Positions 27,502 through 37,196 of a stretch of DNA of 64,000 bases are shown here, one piece after another. The stretch is from JADFJB01 sp964464595 (GTDB lineage: Bacteria > Zhuqueibacterota > JdFR-76 > DREG01): NCBI GenBank assembly GCA_964464595.1, contig CAYXGW010000011.1:1-64000 (forward strand), given 5' to 3'. The notes beneath the pieces are model-generated. The model made no database searches and had not been told where the DNA came from. It worked only from the letters and a program-made list of their open reading frames with translations. Numbering within the stretch: the first letter of the stretch is position 1; the number at the start of each line of letters is the position of its first letter. The translations under genes were made by a program, and so were the position numbers.

Positions 27502-30243
27502 CTATCTATTATTTTTTCCGGGGATTTCCGAAGCTTCATTGTTCCCAGGTTTCTGGGTATCCAAAAGTTCTTCTAATTTTATTTTAGCTCCATTAACACC
27601 CTGAACAATACTGCTGACAAAATAATCTTGATCAAAATATCGTTTTCTTTCTTCATCCAATTGGGCAATTTTATCCTCAATTTCCTGGTTTTCCAATTCT
27701 CTGATTCGGCGATCTATTACAGCAATTTCGTATACAAGTTGATCTTGTTTCTTTCTGAATGTTTCAGTAATAGCATTGCCATTGCCGGTGTTTTCCTTCA
27801 CCTGGCTTCTTAAAAGATTTCTGCGATCAAAGTCTTTTTCGCTCATTCCCAAACCAGAGAAATCCGACCATTTTGAATAATCTGCTTCTACCTGTTTTGG
27901 TTGGTTCTCTACTAAAGAAACTTTTAAGGATTCCAGTCTTCTGGCATAATCATCGAACTCCATGGAGCGATAATCCAATTGACTCAATACTTCAAGATCA
28001 TTGGTTTGATTGGCTATTTCTTTTAAAATGTTGGTCTCACGGAGGTTTTTCCTTATCTTCTGTTCTTCCATTGCAATTTTGTTTTGCATGAATTTGAATC
28101 TGTTTCTTTGATAACCAGTGCTGATTTCTTTCAATGCCAGGGGATAATCTGATCTGATATCTACATTTCTTTCAGTTTGTAATTCCCATACATTTAGCAA
28201 TCCTATACCTAAATCATTGGCAATTTTATTTAAAGATTTACTGGTTCTCATCAACCCCATTTGCTTCGCCAACTGCTCACTTGAGCGAGCTTGCTGGATT
28301 AGCTCTCGTATTCTTGATTCCTCAGAATTAATCTCTTCAACCAACTGCAATCCGGGTTTGCCTTGATAAGAAAGGGACTTCACCGTGAAAGTGAGATCAT
28401 TTCTTAGGTTCCTGATCCGTTCATAAGCAAACAAGTCTCCCTGTGCAATCGCATCTGGCTCCAATTCATCCAACTTTGAAATAATTTGATTGATACGATT
28501 ACGTTCGGAATTAAACTCATTGCTTAAGGATAATGAATTCCCGGAATTTTCGACATAGCGCACTTTTCTTGCTGATGATTGATCATCACCAAGTAAACTA
28601 CTGCAATGTGCGGAAAGCATTACGGCTTCGTAAATATAATTTGAATCCATGTATCCCCAGAAAACCTGGTCCAATTCTTTTTGAGCTGACGCAAATTCAC
28701 CTAGCCTAAATTTTACCCAGGCCTTGGAAATTAAAATAACATCATAATTTGGAATATCTTTGTCAACTTTTTCAAAATTGGCCAACGCATTTTTAAAATC
28801 TCCTTCAGCGTAAAACAGTAAACCACTTTTTAGTAAGGAATGGTTGATAATGCTATTTAAAAAATCATCCGTTGGTGATTTGGACAAATTTCCTAAGGAA
28901 TAATAAATTGGTTTGGCTTTATCTACCTGATCTCTACTAAGGTAGGCAGCTGCTTGTACATATTGGCCAGCAAGATAATATCTTGAATTTTGATTTATAC
29001 TCTCGACATACACCTTGGTTTTTGCAATTTCATTAGATTTGTAAGCAAAATATCCAGCTATTAACAAGGCTTTGGAGGTCAGTTCATCGTCCGAAGAAGT
29101 GGATAATTTTCGGAGCTTATCCGCATATTGAAAAAGTTCTCGTTGGTTGTTTATAAGATTGCTGATCAAAACCAGGCGAAAATATGCCCGCTTTGCATAG
29201 GCAACATCAGATCCTTTTTTAACCACTTTTTTATATTCTGCTTTCGCTCTCGAATATAGCCGCTGCATCCAAAGGCTTTCCGCATAATAATACCTCAAGT
29301 CCGCCATTTTGCTATAAGGATAATCATCCAATATCGTTTTAAATAAAAGCTCAGATACTGCAAAATCTTCATTGTTGTATTGGGCTACTGCCGAAAGAAC
29401 ATCTTGATCAAACATGCGTTTCATTTGACCCGGAGAACTGGAGCCAATCAATTTATTCCGCAGCAATTCCAGTTTAGCTTTATAATTCTGAATCCAAAAG
29501 GACTGGTTGGTTAACCAATACTCATAATTGCTATCCAATTTTTCACTATCGTGGCGGAATTGAGCATCTCTATAGCCAAACGCCAGGAGGGCTTCAAACG
29601 GAACAACATCCAGAACACGTTGTTTAATCTTGCGAGTTTGCAATCGAAGATTCGTATCATCAAAATCGATTTTTCTATCCAGTACATCCAATTTTTGCAA
29701 GACAATAACAATATTTGCAATCTCCCTCATGTAACTTTCCGTAAGCGGATCCTCTATTGATTTTCCTTCAAGAACATCAAAAATATTTTTTTGTAATCGA
29801 TCCGTTTTGTCATTTAATTCAGAGGATTTGGATTCTGATCTTAGTTTTTGCGTCTTCTTAGAAACTTGAATTAAAGCATCGATTTCCTTGCTATAGCCTT
29901 CGACCAGTTGGTCGGCTGATCGTGACGTAAAGTTAGTACTAAGATCTTTACTTAGTTTCAAATTGCCCTTAAAAATATCCGCCCCTTCTTTTTTTCGGAA
30001 TAATAGTTCTCGCTGAACATTATTCGAAATTATGGTGATATAAAATCTTTGCGATGTAAGGTACTCTAAGAAAGGCCTGGTTTCGTCTTTTTTGATTTGT
30101 CCCAGACGGGATTTCATTTCCTTTTCCAGGTGATTTTTCGATTTTAATTGAGCATATCCTGAAGAAAAAAGAAACAAAGTCAACAATGTAAGAAACCCGT
30201 ATTTTGCCGTCAATCTTGAAAAGCAAATCAATTTAGTACTCAT
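27502..30243 (-). CDS. Large exported TPR / coiled-coil protein
   Basis: The 913-residue protein has a signal peptide (LTLFLFSSGYAQ, ending about residue 32). An alpha-helical N-terminal part is followed by TPR-like repeats at about 285-560 (VSELLFKTILDDYPYSKMAD, AEGDFKNALANFEKV), and long charged coiled coils run from about 590 to 890. No enzymatic motif is visible. It opens the probable operon with the giant TPR protein, ExbB, two ExbD and the AgmX-like protein, so it probably acts as a periplasmic scaffold. GGAAATGATCT precedes ATG 30243. Confidence 0.82.
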   Translation of the reverse strand: MSTKLICFSRLTAKYGFLTLLTLFLFSSGYAQLKSKNHLEKEMKSRLGQIKKDETRPFLEYLTSQRFYITIISNNVQRELLFRKKEGADIFKGNLKLSKDLSTNFTSRSADQLVEGYSKEIDALIQVSKKTQKLRSESKSSELNDKTDRLQKNIFDVLEGKSIEDPLTESYMREIANIVIVLQKLDVLDRKIDFDDTNLRLQTRKIKQRVLDVVPFEALLAFGYRDAQFRHDSEKLDSNYEYWLTNQSFWIQNYKAKLELLRNKLIGSSSPGQMKRMFDQDVLSAVAQYNNEDFAVSELLFKTILDDYPYSKMADLRYYYAESLWMQRLYSRAKAEYKKVVKKGSDVAYAKRAYFRLVLISNLINNQRELFQYADKLRKLSTSSDDELTSKALLIAGYFAYKSNEIAKTKVYVESINQNSRYYLAGQYVQAAAYLSRDQVDKAKPIYYSLGNLSKSPTDDFLNSIINHSLLKSGLLFYAEGDFKNALANFEKVDKDIPNYDVILISKAWVKFRLGEFASAQKELDQVFWGYMDSNYIYEAVMLSAHCSSLLGDDQSSARKVRYVENSGNSLSLSNEFNSERNRINQIISKLDELEPDAIAQGDLFAYERIRNLRNDLTFTVKSLSYQGKPGLQLVEEINSEESRIRELIQQARSSEQLAKQMGLMRTSKSLNKIANDLGIGLLNVWELQTERNVDIRSDYPLALKEISTGYQRNRFKFMQNKIAMEEQKIRKNLRETNILKEIANQTNDLEVLSQLDYRSMEFDDYARRLESLKVSLVENQPKQVEADYSKWSDFSGLGMSEKDFDRRNLLRSQVKENTGNGNAITETFRKKQDQLVYEIAVIDRRIRELENQEIEDKIAQLDEERKRYFDQDYFVSSIVQGVNGAKIKLEELLDTQKPGNNEASEIPGKNNR

Positions 30244-30674
30244 AGATCATTTCCAAATTTTTATTTATTTCGAACTTTTTACATACAATAAACCATAGAC
30301 AATGGATTTATAGCTGTCCAATTATCGGCGATTTGGAAATAATTAATTAGCCCCTTTTTGATTTTGGAGAACTTTTATGAAAAGGTTGGAAGGTAGAGTC
30401 CCAGGAAGAAAGACTAGAGGCCAGACACTGCATCTCAACACAATTTTATTCCTGCTAAACCATGAATCTTGACAGTGCTAAAATCCGAATTTCAAAATTA
30501 TAGAAATATCCTAAATTATAATTTTTAGTTTCAACTCTTTGGCTTTTGCTTAAAGATGATGCTAGAGTTTAATTTAAGTAACTGATGCCTTTGTTACTTG
30601 TCTTTCTATCTCTTTCCCCGGTTGTTTTCGTGTAATGTTTGCCCGTCTGCCACCTTACTTTTTGGGCACTTTTT
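30244..30674. other. Intergenic spacer between atpC and the TPR operon
   Basis: This 431-base stretch should hold the promoter of the TPR/ExbBD operon near 30.25-30.35 kb and the end of the atp transcript near 30.65 kb. I see no good hairpin terminator after atpC. One 31-codon plus-strand frame (30377-30472) has GGAG placed correctly before its ATG, but it resembles nothing I know and may be chance. Confidence 0.35.
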
Positions 30675-31091
30675 TCACTTCTTCCCCGCAATCTTAATCC
30701 TGTTTATCGCCCGGTACAATGCTATTGTGGCTCGATGAATATCTGTTATCTTTTCTTTTGAACTGAGTCTGTTTTCGGCACGTTCTTTTGATGTCACTGC
30801 TCTTTCCAAATCGATTTCATCCGCTTGTTCAACTGTTTCGGCTAATACTCTAACCTGGTTTTTTAGTACTTCCATAAAGCCACCGCTGATGGCGTAAAAC
30901 TTCCGTTGATCTCCATTTAATACTTCTAATTCACCGATTTTTAGCGCTGCTAATAATGGTGCATGTTGGGCTAAAATTCCTAAGTATCCTTCTATCCCCG
31001 GTGCTTTAATATAATTCACTTCACCGCTAAATGCTTTCTTGTCCGGGGTTATGATATCCAGGGAAAATATTTTTTCGTTCGCTTCTTCCAT
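30675..31091 (-). CDS. atpC: F1 ATP synthase epsilon subunit
   Basis: The 138-residue protein has the N-terminal beta-sandwich of the rotor subunit (FSLDIITPDKKAFSGEVNYI, GILAQHAPLLAALKIGEL, AISGGFMEVLKNQVRVLAE) and the C-terminal helical hairpin with RAENRL. It closes the atp operon, 12 bases after atpD. The full family length, including both C-terminal helices, suggests the ATPase-inhibiting conformation can form. Confidence 0.93.
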   Translation of the reverse strand: MEEANEKIFSLDIITPDKKAFSGEVNYIKAPGIEGYLGILAQHAPLLAALKIGELEVLNGDQRKFYAISGGFMEVLKNQVRVLAETVEQADEIDLERAVTSKERAENRLSSKEKITDIHRATIALYRAINRIKIAGKK

Positions 31092-31103
31092 CTTTTCTAT
31101 CGC

Positions 31104-32498
31104 TCAAGATTCCATTTTTTTGGCGGTTTCTACTACTTCTTCAATTGAACCGGCCATATAAAATGCTTGTTCGGGTAGATCATCATGCTCACCATCAACG
31201 ATTGCTTTAAAGCTTCGTATGGTATCTTCAAGCCGGACATAACGCCCCTCGCGTCCTGTAAATTGCTCTGCAACGAAGAAAGGTTGCGATAGAAATTTTT
31301 CGATCCTTCGGGCTCTATTTACAACGATCTTGTCATCCTCGGAAAGTTCTTCCATACCAAGAATTGCTATGATATCTTGTAAATCCTTATATGTCTGTAA
31401 CGTTCTCTGCACGGCTTGAGCTACCTCATAATGTTCAATACCAATAATATTCGGATCCAATATTCTGGAAGTTGAATCCAATGGATCCACCGCCGGATAA
31501 ATTCCAAGCTCTGAGATTCTACGGGATAATACTGTGGTTGCATCCAGGTGCGAAAAAGTCGTCGCTGGCGCAGGATCCGTAAGATCGTCTGCAGGAACAT
31601 ATATCGCTTGAACTGAAGTAATGGATCCGCGTTTTGTGGATGTAATTCTTTCCTGCAACGCACCCATCTCAGTCGCAAGATTGGGTTGATATCCTACTGC
31701 GGAAGGCATACGTCCCAGTAACGCAGAAACCTCTGATCCAGCTTGCACAAATCGGAATATATTATCGATAAATAATAAAACGTCTTTGCCCTCTTCATCT
31801 CTAAAATATTCTGCCGCCGTTAGACCTGTTAATCCAACCCTGAGGCGGGCACCCGGCGGTTCGTTCATCTGTCCGAATACCATACAGGTTTTATCGATAA
31901 CACCGGACTCAGTCATTTCAAGGTAAAGATCATTGCCCTCACGGGTTCGTTCGCCGACGCCTGAAAACACTGAGTAACCGCCATGCTCGGTAGCAATACT
32001 TCGGATAAGTTCCATGATAATCACAGTTTTGCCGACACCTGCGCCACCGAAAAGTCCGGTTTTCCCTCCCTTAGAATAGGGTTCCAACAAATCAATTACT
32101 TTAATCCCGGTCTCCAAAATTTCTGTTCCGGTACTTAGATCTTCTAAAGCCGGAGCATTACGATGGATGGAATAACGCTTTTGCGTTTCTATTGTACCTT
32201 TGCCATCAATAGGATCGCCGATCACATTCAACATACGACCCAAGGTTTCTTTACCGACCGGAATTGAAATCGATTCTCCGGTGTCAATGACAACATCGCC
32301 ACGTACCAGACCATCCGTAGAATCCATAGCCACAGCTCTGATAACTTTTTCACCCAAATGTTGAGCGACTTCCAAAACCAGCTTAGATCCATCTGATCGG
32401 TCAATGTTTAGTGCATTATAAATGGCTGGGAGTTTGCTATCTTCGAAATTCACATCCACAACAGGTCCAATTACTTGACTAACTTTCCCTTGGTTCAT
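31104..32498 (-). CDS. atpD: F1 ATP synthase beta subunit
   Basis: The 464-residue catalytic subunit shows the P-loop GGAGVGKTVIIMEL at about 150-163, the GERTREGNDLY block, the DELSEED-equivalent segment MEELSEDDK and ALLGRMPSAVGYQPNLATEMG. It catalyses ATP synthesis in the F1 head together with AtpA. It sits immediately after atpG (21-base gap), with AAGGA before the ATG. Confidence 0.97.
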   Translation of the reverse strand: MNQGKVSQVIGPVVDVNFEDSKLPAIYNALNIDRSDGSKLVLEVAQHLGEKVIRAVAMDSTDGLVRGDVVIDTGESISIPVGKETLGRMLNVIGDPIDGKGTIETQKRYSIHRNAPALEDLSTGTEILETGIKVIDLLEPYSKGGKTGLFGGAGVGKTVIIMELIRSIATEHGGYSVFSGVGERTREGNDLYLEMTESGVIDKTCMVFGQMNEPPGARLRVGLTGLTAAEYFRDEEGKDVLLFIDNIFRFVQAGSEVSALLGRMPSAVGYQPNLATEMGALQERITSTKRGSITSVQAIYVPADDLTDPAPATTFSHLDATTVLSRRISELGIYPAVDPLDSTSRILDPNIIGIEHYEVAQAVQRTLQTYKDLQDIIAILGMEELSEDDKIVVNRARRIEKFLSQPFFVAEQFTGREGRYVRLEDTIRSFKAIVDGEHDDLPEQAFYMAGSIEEVVETAKKMES

Positions 32499-32519
32499 CT
32501 GTATAAATCCTTCATGGTT

Positions 32520-33389
32520 TTACTGTGACTTCAAGGCTTCGGCACCACCAACAATCTCAAGAATTTCTTTGGTAATGCTAGCCTGACGAACTCTATTATA
32601 ATGAAGCGTTAAATCGGAGATCATTTCTTGCGCGTTTTCCGTGGCTACTTCCATAGCAGTCATTCGAGCACCATGTTCAGCGGAACTGGTCTCGAGTAAT
32701 ATCCGCCAAGTTTGTATATTGATCTGCCTGGGTAGCAAAACATTAATTATCGTATCGGGTGAAGGCTCGTAGATATAGTTAAATCTTAAAGTAGATCCTT
32801 CAATTGACTTTGGTTCTATAGGTAATAATTGTTCAACAGTAAGATTTTGCTGAACGGCTGATTTAAATTCATTGTAAATAACAGATACAAGATCAACTTC
32901 ACACTGGGAATAAAAATGAGTAATATCACCGGCAAGTGCCTGTGCATGGGAAAAATCTAAATTGTTGAAAATATCTGTATGTTCGGCAATAATCTCATAA
33001 TCCCTGCGGCGAAAATATTCCATTGCTTTTTTACCCACCAAGATCAGCTTAGCGGATTTTCCTTCAGCTTGCGCAGCCTTAATTTGTTCTGTTGCCCGGC
33101 GTATGATGTTTATATTAAATGCTCCGCACAATCCGCGATCTGAAGTTACAACCACAAATCCAACTGATTGAACTTCTCGAACGGAAAGCAATGGATGAGC
33201 ATCATGATCAACAATTCCGGCAAGATGACCGATCACATTTCGCAATTCATAAGCATAAGGACGAGCCTTTATGATTTTTTCCTGTGCCCGGCGCAACTTA
33301 GCTGCGGCAACCATCTTCATGGCTCTGGTAATTTGCTGTGTACTTTTTACACTGCTAATCCGCCGGCGTATGTCACGTAAAGTCGCCAT
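32520..33389 (-). CDS. atpG: F1 ATP synthase gamma subunit
   Basis: The 289-residue central stalk subunit begins with RDIRRRISSVKSTQQITRAM and ends with LHYNRVRQASITKEILEIVGG, the two conserved coiled-coil helices. GLCGAFN in the middle is also diagnostic. It links rotation of the c-ring to catalysis. It is followed by atpD and preceded by atpA with only 6 bases between. Confidence 0.96.
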   Translation of the reverse strand: MATLRDIRRRISSVKSTQQITRAMKMVAAAKLRRAQEKIIKARPYAYELRNVIGHLAGIVDHDAHPLLSVREVQSVGFVVVTSDRGLCGAFNINIIRRATEQIKAAQAEGKSAKLILVGKKAMEYFRRRDYEIIAEHTDIFNNLDFSHAQALAGDITHFYSQCEVDLVSVIYNEFKSAVQQNLTVEQLLPIEPKSIEGSTLRFNYIYEPSPDTIINVLLPRQINIQTWRILLETSSAEHGARMTAMEVATENAQEMISDLTLHYNRVRQASITKEILEIVGGAEALKSQ

Positions 33390-33395
33390 AAATGA

Positions 33396-34907
33396 TTAAC
33401 CTACAGAAATAGAATTCATAAATTCTTTACAGGCTTCAGCTAATCCATTATTCAAATCATCAGAAAGTTCTTTTTTATCCTTAATTTCTGACAGTATTGC
33501 CGGATGATTTGATTCCATATAGATAAGAAACTGATTTTCAGTATCCGGGACTTTATCCAAAGGAACTTCGTCTAAATATCCGTTGGTTCCGAGAAAAATA
33601 ACTGCAATCTGTTTTTCGATAGCCAAAGGTTCATATTGACCTTGTTGCAAAATTCCTTCCATCCTCTGCCCCCTGGTCAACTGGCTCTGGGTCGTTTTGT
33701 CCAGATCCGAACCAAATTTGGCGAAAGCCGCTAATTCGCGGTACTGTGCCAAATCCAATCGTAAACTCCCTGCAATTTTTTTCATCCCTTTAATTTGGGC
33801 ATTTCCTCCAACACGGGAGACGGAAAGCCCCACATTAATTGCCGGACGCTGACCCGCATAAAACAAATCCGGCTCAAGATAAATTTGGCCATCGGTAATC
33901 GATATGACATTAGTGGGAATGTATGCGGAAACGTCGCCTGCTTGGGTTTCTATTATAGGCAAAGCTGTTAAAGAACCGCCGCCTAAATCATCATTTAATT
34001 TTGATGCTCTTTCCAATAACCTGGAATGAAGATAAAAGACATCTCCCGGGTAAGCTTCGCGGCCCGGAGGACGACGGAGCAACAATGAAACTTGTCTGTA
34101 AGCTACTGCATGTTTGGATAAATCGTCATAAACTACGAGCGCATGCTTTTTATTATCTCTAAAATATTCACCCATCGCGCAACCAGCGTAAGGTGCAATA
34201 TAGTTTAATGGCGCTGGTTGATCTGCCGTTGCAGAAACGATAATAGTATGTTCCAATGCTCCATTATCTTCCAAAATTTTTACAACCCTCGCAACAGTTG
34301 AAGCTTTCTGGCCAATAGCGACATAAATACAGAACACATCCGTATCTTTTTGATTAATGATTGTATCAATAGCGATTGCAGTTTTACCTGTTTGACGGTC
34401 GCCAATAATTAACTCTCGCTGACCTCGACCAATGGGTATCATCGAATCAATGGCTTTAATTCCCGTTTGAAGAGGTTCTTTCACAGGTTGCCGAGCAAGT
34501 ACACCCAATGCTTTCCGTTCTAAAAAGCTAAAATTGGAAGTGTTAATCGGGCCTTTACCATCGATAGGCTGACCTAATGGATTGACAACTCTACCAAGCA
34601 GTTCTTCGCCAGTCGGCACCTCCATGATTCGTCCTGTCCTTTTTGCAGTATCACCTTCTTTGATCAAGGTATCACTGCCAAAGAGGATACAGCCCACATT
34701 ACCTTCTTCGAGATTAAGTGCCATACCGAAAACATCATTAGGAAATTCCACTAACTCTCCAGCCATAACTTTTTCCAGACCATAAACCCTGGCGATACCA
34801 TCCCCAACATAAATAATTTCACCAACCTCTTCAACTTCAAAGGGATGTTCAAATGATTCTATTTTCTGCCGTATAATCGATGTGATCTCTTCCGGCCTAA
34901 TCTCCAT
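33396..34907 (-). CDS. atpA: F1 ATP synthase alpha subunit
   Basis: The 503-residue non-catalytic nucleotide-binding subunit has an N-terminal beta-barrel, the P-loop GDRQTGKTAIAID at about 169-181, and the signature PAINVGLSVSRVGG. The length is standard for the family. It is the largest F1 subunit in this complete atpBEFHAGDC operon. Confidence 0.97.
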   Translation of the reverse strand: MEIRPEEITSIIRQKIESFEHPFEVEEVGEIIYVGDGIARVYGLEKVMAGELVEFPNDVFGMALNLEEGNVGCILFGSDTLIKEGDTAKRTGRIMEVPTGEELLGRVVNPLGQPIDGKGPINTSNFSFLERKALGVLARQPVKEPLQTGIKAIDSMIPIGRGQRELIIGDRQTGKTAIAIDTIINQKDTDVFCIYVAIGQKASTVARVVKILEDNGALEHTIIVSATADQPAPLNYIAPYAGCAMGEYFRDNKKHALVVYDDLSKHAVAYRQVSLLLRRPPGREAYPGDVFYLHSRLLERASKLNDDLGGGSLTALPIIETQAGDVSAYIPTNVISITDGQIYLEPDLFYAGQRPAINVGLSVSRVGGNAQIKGMKKIAGSLRLDLAQYRELAAFAKFGSDLDKTTQSQLTRGQRMEGILQQGQYEPLAIEKQIAVIFLGTNGYLDEVPLDKVPDTENQFLIYMESNHPAILSEIKDKKELSDDLNNGLAEACKEFMNSISVG

Positions 34908-34930
34908 GTAAATCTACCTCCAATATTAAT

Positions 34931-35491
34931 TTAGTTTAATATTTCTTCTGATTTTTCCATCAAAACGCTTCGCATTTTGTGAAGTTTACCTTTAATCGAC
35001 CCGTCGATTATTTTACCGTCCACTTGAATGCAAATTCCGCCTAGAAGTGTTGAATCAACCTCAGAGATTAAATTGATTTCTTTATTCAATTGTTTTGACA
35101 ATTGTTGACGAATCTCGGATTTTAACTCCGGCGTTAATTCTACCGCAGAAATAACAAGTGCATTGGTACGGTTGTAAAATAGGTCTACTTCTTTAAGGAA
35201 TGCTTCTGAAATATCTAAAATCAAATCCTGGCGTTTTTTGTTTAATAACACAATCAAAAAATTATAGAATACTTTCGAAAATAAGTCGCCAAACAATTCA
35301 TCTAACTTAGATTCTTTTTGCTGACGACCTACTTCAGGAGATAAAAAGAAATGATGAAATTCCTGATTGTCTTTTAATGCTGAAATAAATACAGACATAT
35401 CTTCCTGTATCTTGTTTAAGATGTTCCGTTCCCGGCCAACCAGAAACAATGCCTTTGCATATCGATGAGGTAAGACACCGGCATGTTTCAT
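34931..35491 (-). CDS. atpH: F1 ATP synthase delta subunit
   Basis: The 186-residue peripheral-stalk protein has the OSCP/delta pattern: an N-terminal helical bundle (RYAKALFLVG) and a C-terminal segment with LLGGICIQVDGKIIDGSIKGKL, the conserved end of the family. It connects the b subunits to the F1 head. Its start overlaps the end of atpF by 4 bases (ATGA). Confidence 0.94.
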   Translation of the reverse strand: MKHAGVLPHRYAKALFLVGRERNILNKIQEDMSVFISALKDNQEFHHFFLSPEVGRQQKESKLDELFGDLFSKVFYNFLIVLLNKKRQDLILDISEAFLKEVDLFYNRTNALVISAVELTPELKSEIRQQLSKQLNKEINLISEVDSTLLGGICIQVDGKIIDGSIKGKLHKMRSVLMEKSEEILN

Positions 35492-36000
35492 GATACTTTC
35501 ATCTCCTTTATATATGACTCCACAATCTTTTCATGGTCTTTATCTTTTAGAGAACGCTCAACCAGCTTTGATGCAACTGAAATAGTTAGATCAACAGCCA
35601 AGTTTTTAATTTCATCCACTGCTTTATTCTTTTCGAGGCCGATCTCTTTTTTAGCTCTATCAATCAATCGGGATGATTCTTCATTCGCTTTTGCTAGAAT
35701 CTCTTCACGCATTATTTTCGCTGTTTTCCTGCCATTCTCAATAATTTCCTGGCTTTCTTTCCTGGATTCTTCCATCATTTTTTGGTAGGATTTCAGGCTC
35801 TCGTCAGCTTTCTTTTGAGCATTTTCAGCACGCTCAAGCGACTCACGTATATGATTTTCTCTTTTCTCGATCATCTCAAGTATCGGTTTCCAGGCAATTT
35901 TTCGGAGGACAAAAAATAGAATCAAGAATGTCACAAATGACCAAAAAAGCAGACCTGGATTGACTGCCAATAGATTCGATTCCAATATTATGAATAACAT
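35488..36000 (-). CDS. atpF: F0 ATP synthase b subunit
   Basis: The 170-residue protein has one N-terminal membrane helix (about residues 12-32, NPGLLFWSFVTFLILFFVL) and a long charged coiled coil rich in Glu, Lys and Arg to the C-terminus. It is the dimeric peripheral stalk of the synthase. Only one b-type gene is present, so the stalk is probably a homodimer. It overlaps atpH by 4 bases. Confidence 0.94.
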   Translation of the reverse strand: MLFIILESNLLAVNPGLLFWSFVTFLILFFVLRKIAWKPILEMIEKRENHIRESLERAENAQKKADESLKSYQKMMEESRKESQEIIENGRKTAKIMREEILAKANEESSRLIDRAKKEIGLEKNKAVDEIKNLAVDLTISVASKLVERSLKDKDHEKIVESYIKEMKVS

Positions 36001-36051
36001 AAAATTCAGTCCAAAGTTATGATTTTAATCAGATTCTAAACTGATCAACAA

Positions 36052-36303
36052 CTACGATCCGACCGTTTTAGTGGCAAAGATTAACAAGACGCATACGAGA
36101 ACGGAGAACAGCGCAACACCTTCGATCATCGCTGCAGTTAAGATCATCATACCGCGTATATCACCAACCGCTTCAGGTTGACGAGAAACACCTTCCATAG
36201 CTCCGCTTGCTAATTTGCCGATACCTATACCACAACCAATCGTTGCTCCGGCAACGCCAATACCTGCACCAAGGTACGCAAATGCTAGTGAAAAATCTAT
36301 CAT
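36052..36303 (-). CDS. atpE: F0 ATP synthase c subunit (proton type)
   Basis: The 83-residue hairpin of two membrane helices forms the rotor ring. The ion-carrying carboxylate is Glu61 (AAMIEGVALFS). The helix 1 position that is Gln in sodium-binding rings is Ile28 here, and Glu61 is followed by Gly62-Val63 rather than Ser-Thr, so the ring should use protons. The loop SRQPEAVGDI is normal. It lies between atpB and atpF. Confidence 0.95.
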   Translation of the reverse strand: MIDFSLAFAYLGAGIGVAGATIGCGIGIGKLASGAMEGVSRQPEAVGDIRGMMILTAAMIEGVALFSVLVCVLLIFATKTVGS

Positions 36304-36369
36304 CCGTTGATCTCCTTATTTCTATTAGTGGTTATGTTTTATTTTATGAAAAAAAATTCAGTTAATATA

Positions 36370-37179
36370 TCAATGTTCTTCTGCTAAGGCAATGCCAATA
36401 AACACTGCGGAGAGCATTGTGAAAATATATGCTTGGATCAATGCAATTAAAACAGCCAATAATTCTAAAGCTACAGCGCCTGGAACTGCAAGCAGGGCAA
36501 CCAGAAAGCTCTTAAAAATGATGATGAGTCCCAGGAAAGTAAAAACAATCAGGTGATCCGCCATCATGTTGGCAAAAAGACGAATAGCTAAGGCAAAATG
36601 CTTAGTGAAAACGCCGATAAATTCAATAAAAAATACCAAAGGTGCAACAAAGCCGGGTACACCCGGGGGTAAAAAACTCTTCATATATTTGCCAAACCCT
36701 TTTTTCCTTATTCCTGCTGATTGACCGATGAAGAATGTCAGAATAGCTAAGGTAGCGGTAACCGCAAGATTTGAGGTGGCGGTACCAGCTCCAGGTATTA
36801 ATCCCAATAAATTACAAACCAGAACGAAAAAAAATGCAGTTAGCAGGTATGGAGCGAACCGCATTCCATCCTTTCCCAGGTAAGGGTCCAAGATATCCAT
36901 TTTAATAAAAACGACAATTGATTCTAATAAATTACCCACCCCGCGGGGTACCATTCCCATCTGTCGCTTTGACAACAAAAATAAAAGGATCAAAAAGGTA
37001 GAGGCAATCCACATCATCACCACATGAAACGTGATGGATATGTCAATCCCTAATATGGGTGGAATCTCAAAGATCACATGATCTTTAACATGCTCTAAAA
37101 TAAACCCGGCGCCTTCCTCTTTATGGCCTGTTTGTCCCGGGTTAAATAGTGCGAGAATTAAAAAATTATTCAAAAACAT
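36370..37179 (-). CDS. atpB: F0 ATP synthase a subunit
   Basis: The 269-residue membrane protein is the stator half-channel. The essential arginine lies in FALAIRLFANMMADH, and the C-terminal helices carry the expected ALELLAVLIALIQAYIFTML. The N-terminus has the short periplasmic segment before helix 1. It is the first structural gene of the operon after the two small AtpI/AtpZ-like genes. Confidence 0.95.
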   Translation of the reverse strand: MFLNNFLILALFNPGQTGHKEEGAGFILEHVKDHVIFEIPPILGIDISITFHVVMMWIASTFLILLFLLSKRQMGMVPRGVGNLLESIVVFIKMDILDPYLGKDGMRFAPYLLTAFFFVLVCNLLGLIPGAGTATSNLAVTATLAILTFFIGQSAGIRKKGFGKYMKSFLPPGVPGFVAPLVFFIEFIGVFTKHFALAIRLFANMMADHLIVFTFLGLIIIFKSFLVALLAVPGAVALELLAVLIALIQAYIFTMLSAVFIGIALAEEH

Positions 37180-37196
37180 TTATTTTCCAATATTAC

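Noticed and set aside
30377..30472. 31-codon plus-strand frame with GGAG before its ATG
   Set aside because: No homology or repeat support and opposite to all neighbours; a good ribosome-binding site alone is weak evidence. Mentioned in the spacer entry only.
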